Assembly (NCBI GenBank): GCA_902491375.1
Contig: CABUHE010000007.1
Span: 12,790-76,789, forward strand
From: an uncultured Prevotella sp.
GTDB lineage: Bacteria > Bacteroidota > Bacteroidia > Bacteroidales > Bacteroidaceae
Reading direction: 5' to 3'
Length of the DNA stretch: 64,000 nt
This document shows, one piece after another, positions 17,489-25,959 of the stretch (the stretch's first letter is position 1; every line of letters begins with the position of its first letter). Both the position numbers and the translations under genes were made by a program. The notes under the pieces were generated by a model. It ran no database searches, was not told the origin of the DNA, and was given only the letters and a program-made list of their open reading frames with translations.

Positions 17489-19219
17489 ATGAACGTTTTA
17501 GAACTAAGTGAACAGGAAATTGGCAGACGCCAAAGTCTAGAAGAACTGCGTGCTATGGGCATTGACCCGTATCCTGCTGCAGAGTATCCAACAAACGCTT
17601 TCTCAACTGACATTAAGGCGGAGTTTAAAGACGAAGAACCGCGCCGTGAGGTTTGCATCGCTGGTCGTATGATGAGCCGCCGTATAATGGGAAAGGCTGC
17701 ATTTGTCGAGCTGCAAGATTCAAAAGGAAGAATTCAGGTTTATGTAACCCGTGACGATATTTGCCCGGGTGAAGATAAAGACTTATATAATAAGGTATTC
17801 AAAAAGTTATTGGATATCGGTGACTTTATTGGCGTAACCGGTTTCGTGTTCCGTACTCAGACTGGTGAAATAAGTGTTCACGCCCAAAGTCTTACTCTGT
17901 TGTCAAAGAGCTTGAAGCCGTTACCTATTGTAAAATATAAAGATGGTGTGGCTTATGACAAGTTTGATGACCCTGAGCTGCGTTATCGTCAGAGATATGT
18001 AGATCTTATTGTGAATGATGGAGTTAAAGAAACCTTCATGCAGCGTGCTACTGTAATCAGAACAATCAGAAAAGTTCTTGATGAGGCTGGCTATACAGAG
18101 GTTGAGACTCCTACATTGCAGAACATTCCTGGTGGCGCAAGCGCAAGGCCGTTTATTACTCACTTTAACGCACTTGATACGGATATGTATCTGCGTATTG
18201 CTACTGAGCTTTATCTGAAACGTCTTATTGTCGGCGGTTTTGAGGGTGTATATGAGTTGGGCAAGAATTTCCGTAACGAGGGAATGGACAGAAACCACAA
18301 TCCTGAGTTTACTTGTATGGAACTTTATGTCCAGTATAAAGATTATAATTGGATGATGTCTTTCACTGAGAAACTGCTTGAAACTGTATGTATAGCAGTT
18401 AACGGCAAGCCAGAGCGTGAGATTGACGGAAACATTATCAGCTTTAAGGCTCCTTACCGTCGTCTTCCTATTCTTGACGCCATTAAGGAAAAGACAGGTT
18501 ATGACCTTAACGGAATGGATGAAAACCAGATACGTGAAGTCTGCAAGAAACTTAATATGGATATTGATGATACCATGGGTAAGGGCAAACTTATCGATGA
18601 GATATTCGGCGAGTTCTGTGAAGGTACGTTTATCCAGCCAACATTCATCATCGATTACCCTGTAGAAATGTCGCCTCTGACAAAGATGCACCGTTCAAAG
18701 CCAGGTCTTACTGAGAGATTTGAGCTGATGGTTAACGGTAAAGAGCTGGCTAACGCATACTCAGAGCTGAATGACCCGATTGATCAGGAAGAACGTTTCA
18801 AAGAGCAGATGCGTCTTGCTGACAAGGGCGATGATGAGGCTATGATTATTGATCAGGACTTCCTCCGCGCACTCCAGTACGGAATGCCTCCTACAAGTGG
18901 TATCGGTATCGGTATCGACCGTCTTGTTATGCTTATGACTGGTAAGACATATATACAGGAGATTCTTTTCTTCCCACAGATGCGTCCTGAGAAGAAAGCT
19001 CCTAAAAGTTCTGTTGCAGAATGGACTGCAATAGGTGTTCCTGAGGAATGGGTACCTGTATTGAATAAGTGCGGCTACTATCTTGTACAGGATATTAAAG
19101 AAGTCAATCCGCAGAAATTGCAGATGGATGCTTGTGGAGTAAACAAGAAATATAAACTGGGTTACGAAAATCCTAAGGTTGAAGTCTTTGCCCAGTGGAT
19201 AGAAAATGCTAATAAATAA
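17489..19219 (+). CDS. lysS: Lysyl-tRNA synthetase
   Basis: 576 aa. Class II aminoacyl-tRNA synthetase that attaches lysine to tRNA-Lys. The N-terminal anticodon-binding OB fold (residues about 55-160, with GRMMSRRIMGKAAFVELQD) is followed by the catalytic domain: motif 2 with ELGKNFRNEGMDRNHNPEFT and motif 3 with GIGIGIDRLVMLMT. I chose the ATG at 17489 (MNVLELSEQ) rather than a further-upstream in-frame start, because the family begins here and the extra 36 codons look like leader DNA. A C-terminal extension of about 70 residues, with VPVLNKCGYYLVQDIKEV, follows motif 3. First gene of lysS-gpsA-pgi. Confidence 0.97.
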   Translation: MNVLELSEQEIGRRQSLEELRAMGIDPYPAAEYPTNAFSTDIKAEFKDEEPRREVCIAGRMMSRRIMGKAAFVELQDSKGRIQVYVTRDDICPGEDKDLYNKVFKKLLDIGDFIGVTGFVFRTQTGEISVHAQSLTLLSKSLKPLPIVKYKDGVAYDKFDDPELRYRQRYVDLIVNDGVKETFMQRATVIRTIRKVLDEAGYTEVETPTLQNIPGGASARPFITHFNALDTDMYLRIATELYLKRLIVGGFEGVYELGKNFRNEGMDRNHNPEFTCMELYVQYKDYNWMMSFTEKLLETVCIAVNGKPEREIDGNIISFKAPYRRLPILDAIKEKTGYDLNGMDENQIREVCKKLNMDIDDTMGKGKLIDEIFGEFCEGTFIQPTFIIDYPVEMSPLTKMHRSKPGLTERFELMVNGKELANAYSELNDPIDQEERFKEQMRLADKGDDEAMIIDQDFLRALQYGMPPTSGIGIGIDRLVMLMTGKTYIQEILFFPQMRPEKKAPKSSVAEWTAIGVPEEWVPVLNKCGYYLVQDIKEVNPQKLQMDACGVNKKYKLGYENPKVEVFAQWIENANK

Positions 19220-19387
19220 TAGTCGGGAGTTGAGAATAGGCTTGATTATTTCTGTATGTTTGTATAACTCTCACTTGCGTTCCTGTGACATCTGGCGATG
19301 TTAATGGTTGGTAAGTTCTGTGATAGAAACAAGAGATAATCACAATTCTCAATCTTCAACTCTCAATGTCAATTAAAGAGTTAACGA

Positions 19388-20383
19388 ATGTTCGATTGCG
19401 GAAGAATAGCGATTATAGGCGGCGGTAGCTGGGCTACCGCCATTGCCAAGATTGTAGTGGAGCATACTCACCACATAGGATGGTATATGCGACGCGACGA
19501 CCGCATAGAAGACTTCAAGCGACTGGGACATAATCCGGCATATCTGACGAGCGTACACTTTAATATCAGTGAAATAGGCTTTTATAGTGACATCAATAAG
19601 ATTGTACAGGCTTATGATACACTGATATTTGTAACGCCTTCGGCTTACATTAAGAATCATCTTAAGAAGCTGCGTACGAGGATTAAGGACAAGTTTGTTG
19701 TTACTGCAATCAAGGGTATTGTACCTGATGAGAATCTGGTATGTTCAGAATATTTTCACCAGGTTTATGATGTACCTTATGAGAATTTGGCTTGTCTTGG
19801 CGGACCTTCGCATGCAGAGGAGGTCGCTCTCGAACGTTTGTCATACCTTACGGTCGGTTGCAGTGACCGTGAAAAGGCGCAGGCTTTCTCAGATGTGCTT
19901 GCATGCGACTACATAAAGACTAAAACAAGCAGCGACGTTATCGGTATTGAGTATGCTTCTGTATTGAAGAACGTTTACGCTATTGCGGCGGGAATCTGTA
20001 ATGGATTGAAGTATGGTGACAACTTCATGTCCGTGCTTATGGCTAATGCCGTACAGGAGATGTCACGATTCCTAAAGTCAGTTTATCCTCTTGAGCGGAA
20101 TATAACAGATTCTGTATATCTGGGTGATCTGCTTGTTACTGGATATTCAAATTTTTCGCGTAATAGGACTTTTGGTACTATGATTGGCAAAGGGTATAGT
20201 ATCAAGAGCGCGCAGATAGAAATGGAAATGATTGCAGAAGGATATTTTGGTACAAAGTGTATGAAGGAGATAAACCGTCATTGCCATGTCAACATGCCGA
20301 TTCTTGATGCTGTTTATAACATTCTTTATGAACGTATCAGTCCGCAGATAGAAATAAAATTATTAACCGATTCTTTCAGATAA
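19388..20383 (+). CDS. gpsA: Glycerol-3-phosphate dehydrogenase [NAD(P)+]
   Basis: 331 aa. Makes sn-glycerol-3-phosphate from dihydroxyacetone phosphate for phospholipid synthesis. The Rossmann loop IAIIGGGSWATAIAKI lies near the N-terminus. VTAIKGI, LGGPSHAEEV, the catalytic-Lys segment ASVLKNVYAIAAGICNGLKYGDN and the later GDLLVTGYSNFSRNRTFG are family landmarks. It follows lysS by 168 bp and precedes pgi by 20 bp, so it is probably co-transcribed with pgi. Confidence 0.96.
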   Translation: MFDCGRIAIIGGGSWATAIAKIVVEHTHHIGWYMRRDDRIEDFKRLGHNPAYLTSVHFNISEIGFYSDINKIVQAYDTLIFVTPSAYIKNHLKKLRTRIKDKFVVTAIKGIVPDENLVCSEYFHQVYDVPYENLACLGGPSHAEEVALERLSYLTVGCSDREKAQAFSDVLACDYIKTKTSSDVIGIEYASVLKNVYAIAAGICNGLKYGDNFMSVLMANAVQEMSRFLKSVYPLERNITDSVYLGDLLVTGYSNFSRNRTFGTMIGKGYSIKSAQIEMEMIAEGYFGTKCMKEINRHCHVNMPILDAVYNILYERISPQIEIKLLTDSFR

Positions 20384-20403
20384 GAATCATAATACCTAAA
20401 TAA

Positions 20404-21762
20404 ATGAAAAATATTTCATTAGATGTAACAAAAGCTCTGCAGTTTCTAGCAGAGGGAACAGTAAAGGCTTATGAACCTAAAGTAAAGGCTGCACAAGAAG
20501 CTTTGGAGAATGGCACATGTCCAGGTAACGACTTTTTAGGATGGCTGCATCTTCCTTCTTCAATTACGCCAGATTTCCTTGCAGAAATACAGGCATGTGC
20601 AGATACATTGCGCAACGAATGTGAGGCTATTGTTGTAGCCGGAATTGGCGGCAGTTATCTCGGTGCCCGTGCCGTAATCGAGGCTTTGAGCAACTCTTTT
20701 GCATGGCTCGTAGGTGATAAGAAGAATCCTACAATACTCTTCGCCGGCAATAACATTGGTGAAGATTATCTTTCTGAACTGACTGATTATCTTAAAGGTA
20801 AGAAATTTGGTGTAATCAATATATCAAAATCTGGAACAACTACTGAAACTGCACTGACTTTCCGTCTGCTTAAAAAGCAGTGTGAAGAGCAGCGTGGTAA
20901 GGAAGAGGCAAAGAAAGTTATCGTTGCCGTTACGGATGCCAAGAAGGGTGCTGCACGTGCGGCAGCTGATAAGGAAGGTTATAAGACTTTCGTCATACCA
21001 GATAATGTAGGCGGACGTTTCTCGGTTCTTACTCCTGTAGGTCTGCTTCCTATCGCATGTGCCGGATTTGATATCCGTCAGCTTGTTGCTGGTGCTGCTG
21101 ATATGGAGAAGGCATGTGCTAAGGATGTTCCTTATGAGGAGAATCCGGCTGCAGTTTACGCAGCTGTTCGTAACGGTCTGTATGAGCAGGCGGGCAAGAA
21201 GATTGAGATAATGGTTAATTATCAGCCCAAGCTTCACTTTATGAGCGAGTGGTGGAAGCAGCTTTATGGTGAGAGCGAAGGTAAGGACGGTAAAGGCATC
21301 TTCCCTGCATCTTGCGATTTCACAACAGACCTGCACTCAATGGGTCAGTGGATACAGCAGGGCGAACGTTCTATATATGAGACTGTAATCAGCATTGAGA
21401 AGCCTAACCGTGAATTGCTGTTCCCGCATGACGAAGAGAATCTTGACGGACTGAACTTCCTCGCTGGCAAGCGTGTTGATGAGGTTAATAAGATGGCTGA
21501 GCTTGGCACACGTCTTGCTCATGTTGACGGCGGTGTTCCTAACATCCGTGTAAGCGTTCCGCAGCTGAATGAATACTATCTTGGTCAGCTTATCTATTTC
21601 TTTGAGATAGCTTGCGGTATTAGCGGCAATGTGCTTGGCGTTAATCCGTTCAACCAGCCGGGTGTTGAGGCTTACAAGAAGAATATGTTCGCATTGCTTG
21701 ACAAACCTGGATATGAGGCAGAGAGCAAGGCTATAAAGGAAAGACTGGCTAACGAGAAATAA
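20404..21762 (+). CDS. pgi: Glucose-6-phosphate isomerase
   Basis: 452 aa, the short bacterial form. Interconverts glucose-6-phosphate and fructose-6-phosphate. Motifs include VVAGIGGSYLGARAVIEAL, INISKSGTTTETAL (phosphate-binding SIS motif), GGRFSVLTPVGLLP, the catalytic region FPASCDFTTDLHSMGQW, and NPFNQPGVEAYKKNMFALL at the end. Twenty bp after gpsA and ended by its own terminator. Confidence 0.97.
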   Translation: MKNISLDVTKALQFLAEGTVKAYEPKVKAAQEALENGTCPGNDFLGWLHLPSSITPDFLAEIQACADTLRNECEAIVVAGIGGSYLGARAVIEALSNSFAWLVGDKKNPTILFAGNNIGEDYLSELTDYLKGKKFGVINISKSGTTTETALTFRLLKKQCEEQRGKEEAKKVIVAVTDAKKGAARAAADKEGYKTFVIPDNVGGRFSVLTPVGLLPIACAGFDIRQLVAGAADMEKACAKDVPYEENPAAVYAAVRNGLYEQAGKKIEIMVNYQPKLHFMSEWWKQLYGESEGKDGKGIFPASCDFTTDLHSMGQWIQQGERSIYETVISIEKPNRELLFPHDEENLDGLNFLAGKRVDEVNKMAELGTRLAHVDGGVPNIRVSVPQLNEYYLGQLIYFFEIACGISGNVLGVNPFNQPGVEAYKKNMFALLDKPGYEAESKAIKERLANEK

Positions 21763-21788
21763 GGTAAAGTAATAAGAATCTATATAGT

Positions 21789-21842
21789 AAAAAGGTAAAA
21801 AACTTCTGATGTTCAGTCGGGTTGTTTTTTACCTTTTTATTT
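21789..21842 (+). terminator. Terminator after pgi
   Basis: aaaaaggtaaaaaac (21789-21803) pairs with gttttttaccttttt (21824-21838), then TATTTTT. Confidence 0.85.
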
Positions 21843-21952
21843 TTCTCATTATTCCAGCAGTCTTATCAGCTGCCGTTCTTGCATACGTTAATCTGACAGT
21901 CGGTTTATTGTGGCTGTGGACTTTAATTATAATCATTTCACTTTAATAAAAG

Positions 21953-22690
21953 ATGTTTGAAACAGAAATAAGACAATATATAGAAAGCCACGGTTGTAAG
22001 GAATTTACTCCTAAGGCCGTTCTCTTTGATATGGACGGAGTTTTGTATGACAGTATGCCTAATCATGCACGCAGTTGGCATGAGTCTATGGCTAAGTTCG
22101 GACTCAATATTGCTCCTGATGAGGCTTATGCCTACGAAGGCATGCGTGGAGTTGAGACAATCAAGCTTGTAGCGCGCCGTCAGTGGGGCAGAGAACTTAG
22201 TGATGATGAGGCTGCCAAGATGTATGAGGTTAAGGCAGATTGTTTCCGTAAATGTCCGAAGGCGCAAAAGATGAATGGTGCAGAGGAACTGATGGCTAAG
22301 ATTAAGGCTGACGGACTGAAGATTGTCGTTGTTACGGGCAGTGGACAGAAGAGTCTGTTGAAAAGACTTGAAGATGATTATTCTGGTTTCGTTACGCCTG
22401 AGCTTATGGTTACAAGTTTTGATGTAGTTCACGGTAAGCCTAATCCTGAACCTTATTTGCGCGGACTTGAAAAGGCTGGAGTTAAACCTAATGAGGCTAT
22501 TGTCGTAGAGAATGCTCCGCTTGGTGTGCGCGCCGGTGTAGCAGCCGGTATATTTACGATTGGTGTTAACACCGGGCCGCTTCCTGATAAGGCTCTTGCC
22601 GATGAGGGTGCAAATCTTATTTTCCCGTCAATGGTTGCGCTGGGAGATGCCTGGCAGAAAATCATGGAAAGTCAGAATAACGTTTTATAG
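21953..22690 (+). CDS. HAD-superfamily phosphatase, beta-phosphoglucomutase-like
   Basis: 245 aa. HAD motif I is VLFDMDGVLYDS with both catalytic Asp residues. The cap domain follows, then motif II (VVVTGSG), the motif III Lys region (FDVVHGKPNPEPYLRGLEKAG) and motif IV (VVENAPLGVRAGVAAG). This pattern is typical of sugar-phosphate phosphatases or phosphoglucomutases of the Gph/PgmB group. The exact substrate is unknown. It may have been placed here with pgi for sugar-phosphate metabolism, but it sits behind its own gap and terminator. Confidence 0.88.
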   Translation: MFETEIRQYIESHGCKEFTPKAVLFDMDGVLYDSMPNHARSWHESMAKFGLNIAPDEAYAYEGMRGVETIKLVARRQWGRELSDDEAAKMYEVKADCFRKCPKAQKMNGAEELMAKIKADGLKIVVVTGSGQKSLLKRLEDDYSGFVTPELMVTSFDVVHGKPNPEPYLRGLEKAGVKPNEAIVVENAPLGVRAGVAAGIFTIGVNTGPLPDKALADEGANLIFPSMVALGDAWQKIMESQNNVL

Positions 22691-22770
22691 TTGCTTAAAA
22701 CTTCAGTATAGCTGAAAATGTGTTTGCTTTTCAGTCTTATATCGGTAGCAGACATAAAGTATGATTGAAT

Positions 22771-22819
22771 AATGCAGGATGAGAAAGAGAAGATGCAACA
22801 TCTTTCATCCTGCATTTTT
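22771..22819 (+). terminator. Terminator after the HAD gene
   Basis: aatgcaggatgagaaag (22771-22787) pairs with ctttcatcctgcatt (22802-22816, one bulge), followed by a T run. Confidence 0.8.
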
Positions 22820-22836
22820 CATTCTTCATTAGACTT

Positions 22837-23085
22837 GTGAATTTTTCACTCTCCATTCTTCACTTTTCACTCTTCACTTAAATCCGCATGTGAATTTTTC
22901 ACTCTTCGTTCTTCACTTTTCACTCTTTACTTAAATCCGTATGTGAATTTTTCATTCTTCGTTCTTCACTTTTCACTCTTTACTTAAATCCGCATGTGAA
23001 TTCTTCACTCTTCGTTTTTCACTTTTCACTCTTTACTTAAATCCGCATGTGAATTTTTCACTCTTCGTTCTTCACTTTTCACTTA
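22837..23085. repeat. 53-bp tandem repeat, about 4.7 copies
   Basis: Copies begin with gtgaatttttcact at 22837, 22890, 22943, 22996 and 23049, exactly 53 bp apart, with few substitutions. Each unit holds shorter ttcact/cttcac repeats and ends in acttaaatccgcat. The last copy is cut short at acttaaa. No ORF runs through it. It lies between the HAD gene and the 3' end of the ADP-ribosyltransferase operon. Confidence 0.95.
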
Positions 23086-23125
23086 AAAATGCTTTGTATT
23101 GCGCTCGATTTGCATTATCTTTATT

Positions 23126-23244
23126 ATCTTTGAATAAGGTAGGATGCGGCTCGGAATGACAAAACTGAAAAAATTTTGTTTTTCATTTGTTTCTTCTCTC
23201 ACCTTTCACAACCTTTGAATAAAATAAGCTGCATCTCGGCAATA
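23126..23244. repeat. Pair of diverged direct repeats containing CTTTGAATAA
   Basis: Copy 1 (23126-23159) has atctttgaataaggtagg then atgcggctcgg. Copy 2 (23210-23244) has acctttgaataaaataag then ctgcatctcggcaata. Both include a TATCTTTG- or ACCTTTG-like -7 box, so they look like promoter-containing dispersed repeats, but no gene follows directly on the plus strand. Confidence 0.6.
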
Positions 23245-23325
23245 AAAGTAAATAGTCGTCCCTTAAAATATACCGTTTTTAATTTCATTAATGAGTGGAT
23301 AAGAATATGATTAGCAACATTGTCT

Positions 23326-24393
23326 TTATATCAAACTTTTATAATTAAGGATAAACTCTGGTCCGATACGCTCTTTAACCAAAATTTCTGCTTGATATAG
23401 GCGTTTTTCTTCTAAAGATAAATCATAATATGCCTTATTACCCAAAACAATATCAAATCTTACTTTGTTAAGATCGGCATATGTATCCCCGATGTTAGCT
23501 CCAGTCCTTAGAGCATTCTTGTCTGAGAAATAAACCTGAGGCATGAGTGCTATTAATGGATTGATTTCAATGATTACAGGGTGTATGCCTTGGGAAGTCA
23601 TTGCAGTATACAGCATTGGATGAGTTTTGACAAAACTCAACCTAACGAAATCGTCAAGTCCCATTTTTGCATCGGCTTCTCGTGACGATATAGTTGAGGA
23701 GTATTTTACGTGAAGGTTTAATTCTTTGAGAGTATGATTAGATATTAGTCCATGGCGTTTGATAGATTCTATATTGGAAGCATCAGTAAAATGATATAAT
23801 TTACCAATTCCTTTTTTATCCATGATAGAGTATATTTGTCGAAAATCTTTTTTGAATGGTTTCCCTTGATAAGAAGTTGTAATATCCGCCAAAAATGGCA
23901 TACTAATCTTTTGAAATCCATTTCTTGGGAAATATAATTCTTGAAAAATAAGACTGTTTTGAGTGATATAATCGATAGCCTCTTCCCAGCTTCCCATATA
24001 AAATGAGGTCTTAAACCATTCTTGCGGATGGAAATCCTCATTATATTTCTGACAAAATTGACGATACATTTGCTCGTCTGAGAAATGAATTATTTTATCA
24101 CTTGGAAGCTGAAATATACTAATCATAAATCTATAGATAAGATACCGTTCGTTTTCTATAGATGTCCCCTTAAAAATAAAATTTGGATTAGGCTCTACTC
24201 CAATCATCTTCATAAGACCTTCCAAAGCCAATAGGTTCTGATCATGAAGAGATGAAGTGTATGTTAGGTGTTTGGAGGATAATACCATTTCTGAGTATAT
24301 GCTTTGATTAACAATGCACATACACTTTACCATATTATTGCTTTCACGTAAAACAAAAGTATGTGAAAGCAATTCAAGCTTCTTCTCACGCAT
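23326..24393 (-). CDS. DarT-like (DUF4433-type) ADP-ribosyltransferase with extra N-terminal region
   Basis: 355 aa from the ATG at 24393, 5 nt after the stop of the upstream gene. Residues about 197-350 match the DarT/DUF4433 pattern: LYHFTDASNIESIKRHGLIS (NAD-binding start), SSREADAKMGLDDFVRLSF with candidate Arg238, HPMLYTAM, PVIIEINP, YFSDKNA, and LYQAEILVKERIGPEFI with candidate catalytic Glu336. DarT enzymes ADP-ribosylate thymidine in single-stranded DNA and act as toxins or phage-defence effectors. The first 195 residues match nothing I recognise. No DarG macrodomain antitoxin gene is adjacent. Activity on DNA is inferred; it could act on RNA or protein. Confidence 0.78.
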   Translation of the reverse strand: MREKKLELLSHTFVLRESNNMVKCMCIVNQSIYSEMVLSSKHLTYTSSLHDQNLLALEGLMKMIGVEPNPNFIFKGTSIENERYLIYRFMISIFQLPSDKIIHFSDEQMYRQFCQKYNEDFHPQEWFKTSFYMGSWEEAIDYITQNSLIFQELYFPRNGFQKISMPFLADITTSYQGKPFKKDFRQIYSIMDKKGIGKLYHFTDASNIESIKRHGLISNHTLKELNLHVKYSSTISSREADAKMGLDDFVRLSFVKTHPMLYTAMTSQGIHPVIIEINPLIALMPQVYFSDKNALRTGANIGDTYADLNKVRFDIVLGNKAYYDLSLEEKRLYQAEILVKERIGPEFILNYKSLI

Positions 24394-24398
24394 AGTAA

Positions 24399-24863
24399 TC
24401 ACCAATCAGGAATATCGCTCCAAGTATATCCTAAGTCGCTCATGAAGCTATGATAGAAACGACCGGTAGAACGATAGAGATAAACCATATATTCGTTTGC
24501 TTGACCAGACACACGTCCTATTTGTGCGGCAAGCCTTCCTATGTACATTACGCGTGGATCTCCTACCCACTTTCCTGTTAGCGAATCCTTTACTTTAAAT
24601 GGTCGTTTATCTTCAATATACTCCCATTGATCAAGGATTGGACCTTGGGCATATTGTACCTTACCTACTATCTTTGATGGATTAAGGGATTCATTTCCGA
24701 TGGCAGCTAAAATTTCGGCTAAATCATCGAGAAATTCGCTGTCAGTTTTATACTTACCAGAAGATATTGCAATACTAACCCATTGCTCAATGCCTTGTGC
24801 CGTCGCAGGAGCAATGGATTGGTTCGGTCGCTTCCTCCCTGTTATGTCTTCTAATGATGCCAT
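24399..24863 (-). CDS. Unknown 154-aa protein, partner of the DarT-like gene
   Basis: First gene of a two-gene operon; 5 nt separate its stop from the next ATG. Soluble, no signal peptide, no membrane segment. It starts MASLEDITGRKRPNQSI and ends YTWSDIPDW. A helical part (residues about 20-60, with SEFLDDLAEILAAIG) precedes a mixed part with MYIGRLAAQIGRVSGQANEY and aromatic residues near the end. I do not recognise a family and see no macrodomain. By position it is the candidate antitoxin, chaperone or sensor for the downstream enzyme; that is inference only. Confidence 0.8.
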   Translation of the reverse strand: MASLEDITGRKRPNQSIAPATAQGIEQWVSIAISSGKYKTDSEFLDDLAEILAAIGNESLNPSKIVGKVQYAQGPILDQWEYIEDKRPFKVKDSLTGKWVGDPRVMYIGRLAAQIGRVSGQANEYMVYLYRSTGRFYHSFMSDLGYTWSDIPDW

Positions 24864-24881
24864 TATACTATATATTCACTT

Positions 24882-24889
24882 CAAAGGTA
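24882..24889 (-). promoter_or_regulatory. -7 box of the DarT-like operon
   Basis: TACCTTTG on the minus strand with TTG about 18 bp upstream. The start codon is only about 19 bp away, so the leader is very short. Confidence 0.65.
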
Positions 24890-25287
24890 TTAATGAGAAG
24901 CGTTTGCCAATCTTTGTTTTTGGTAAAAATTTCTATGTTTTATTCACAAGATAAGCAAAATGCTTCTATGAACTCCAATGTATTTGACTTAATTATATAT
25001 TTAGTTACAAAATTACTAATAAAGATTGGATTATAAGAACTTTTCAGTGTGTTTTTTTGCATATATCTCACGATTCTTTCATAAATATACGCTTACCCAC
25101 CGTATGAAGTAACCCTGTCAAAGGCGGAAATCATCCTTATGGTGAGTTTGACGCTCTAGGAATGGCGGCGCCCGTTGCGGTTACGTACTTTTATAAGAAA
25201 AATGGCGAAAATTGGAGATTTTAGTTAAAGTGTTGGCATATAACGAGTTAAGGCTTCTGGGGCGTGGCTCCATGCTTGCATGTAACG

Positions 25288-25370
25288 CAAAATGTGGCGT
25301 TTTGTGCTGCAAAAGGCGTGGTTTCAGCCATTAAAACAGTTGATTTTTGCACTGAAAACAAGCGGTTTTG
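25288..25370. repeat. 22-bp-period palindromic unit array (locus B)
   Basis: Four 17-nt units at exact 22-bp steps: 25288 caaaatgtggcgttttg, 25310 caaaaggcgtggtttca, 25332 taaaacagttgattttt, 25354 gaaaacaagcggttttg. The linkers are 5 nt. Confidence 0.8.
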
Positions 25371-25394
25371 TATTGGTTTTAGGGTATGAATGCA

Positions 25395-25445
25395 AACGTA
25401 TGTTAACAGAATGATGCTACTGGCAGTTAGCGTTTAACATACGTT
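25395..25445. repeat. 12-bp inverted repeat
   Basis: aacgtatgttaa (25395-25406) and ttaacatacgtt (25434-25445), perfectly complementary with a 27-nt spacer. Could be an operator or the end of a small element. Confidence 0.6.
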
Positions 25446-25653
25446 GTACGTTGATTCCCTATTTTGAAGAAATCTTTTGTCATGATATTTTACCAAGTCA
25501 AACGCGTCTTCATGTATGCAATATGCTTAAGGCTTTGTGTATTCCATGCAGTTGTCCGCTCGCTGTCGGGGATGCGGAACGGTACGGGAAAAGGGAGTAG
25601 ACGGCGCATGGGCACACTTGCAATGGTGTGGGGCGCAGGCGTAATGGATGTGT

Positions 25654-25854
25654 TAAACCCAAATCAGTCATTAGAATTTGGTTGTATTTTTGTTTTATAT
25701 TGAGCGCATTGACGTATGGTTTTTCGCAGGCATAGCGGGCTATGTCAAGAAAAAAAAAGACGGCAAGACGCCAATAAAAAACAAAAAGACGGCCGAAAGC
25801 TTAAATATGAAGCATTAATAATCTCCAAGCGGTCTAATGACCGATTTGGGTTTA
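25654..25854. repeat. MITE-like element, 201 bp, with 22-bp terminal inverted repeats
   Basis: The ends (left 25654-25675, starting taaacccaaatc; right 25833-25854, ending gatttgggttta) are complementary over 22 nt with one mismatch. The interior has no significant ORF and includes two similar aaaaagacggc segments. This is the layout of a miniature inverted-repeat element, though no target duplication is evident. Confidence 0.5.
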
Positions 25855-25898
25855 AGTGGCACAGGCTGTACAAGCACTGCCTGTCAGGGATTTGCCGA

Positions 25899-25932
25899 TA
25901 AAAAACGTGGGTCTGCAACGAGCAGGCCCACG
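25899..25932 (-). terminator. fabI terminator
   Basis: On the minus strand gtgggcctgc, loop tcgtt, gcagacccac (one G-U), then CGTTTTTTATC. Confidence 0.85.
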
Positions 25933-25959
25933 CTGGTATTTTCTTGGATTGACGGGATG

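Larger units (their letters stand above)
24864..25959. other. 1.1-kb intergenic region upstream of the DarT-like operon
   Basis: No ORF here has convincing coding character; short ORFs such as 25464-25703 show no family motif. It contains a 12-bp inverted repeat, a 22-bp-period array, a 200-bp element bounded by inverted repeats, and the fabI terminator. Base composition changes along it, from AT-rich near 25000 to GC-richer near 25150-25330, which suggests mixed origin. Confidence 0.6.

Noticed and set aside
17362..17621. 12-mer gacattaaggcg repeated before and inside lysS
   Set aside because: Short, only two copies and no larger alignment around it; probably chance.
23326..24863. Canonical DarTG pair
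   Set aside because: The partner gene shows no macrodomain motif, so DarG is not present here.
25464..25703. 79-codon plus-strand ORF as a gene
   Set aside because: No family motif or plausible composition, and it runs into the MITE-like element.
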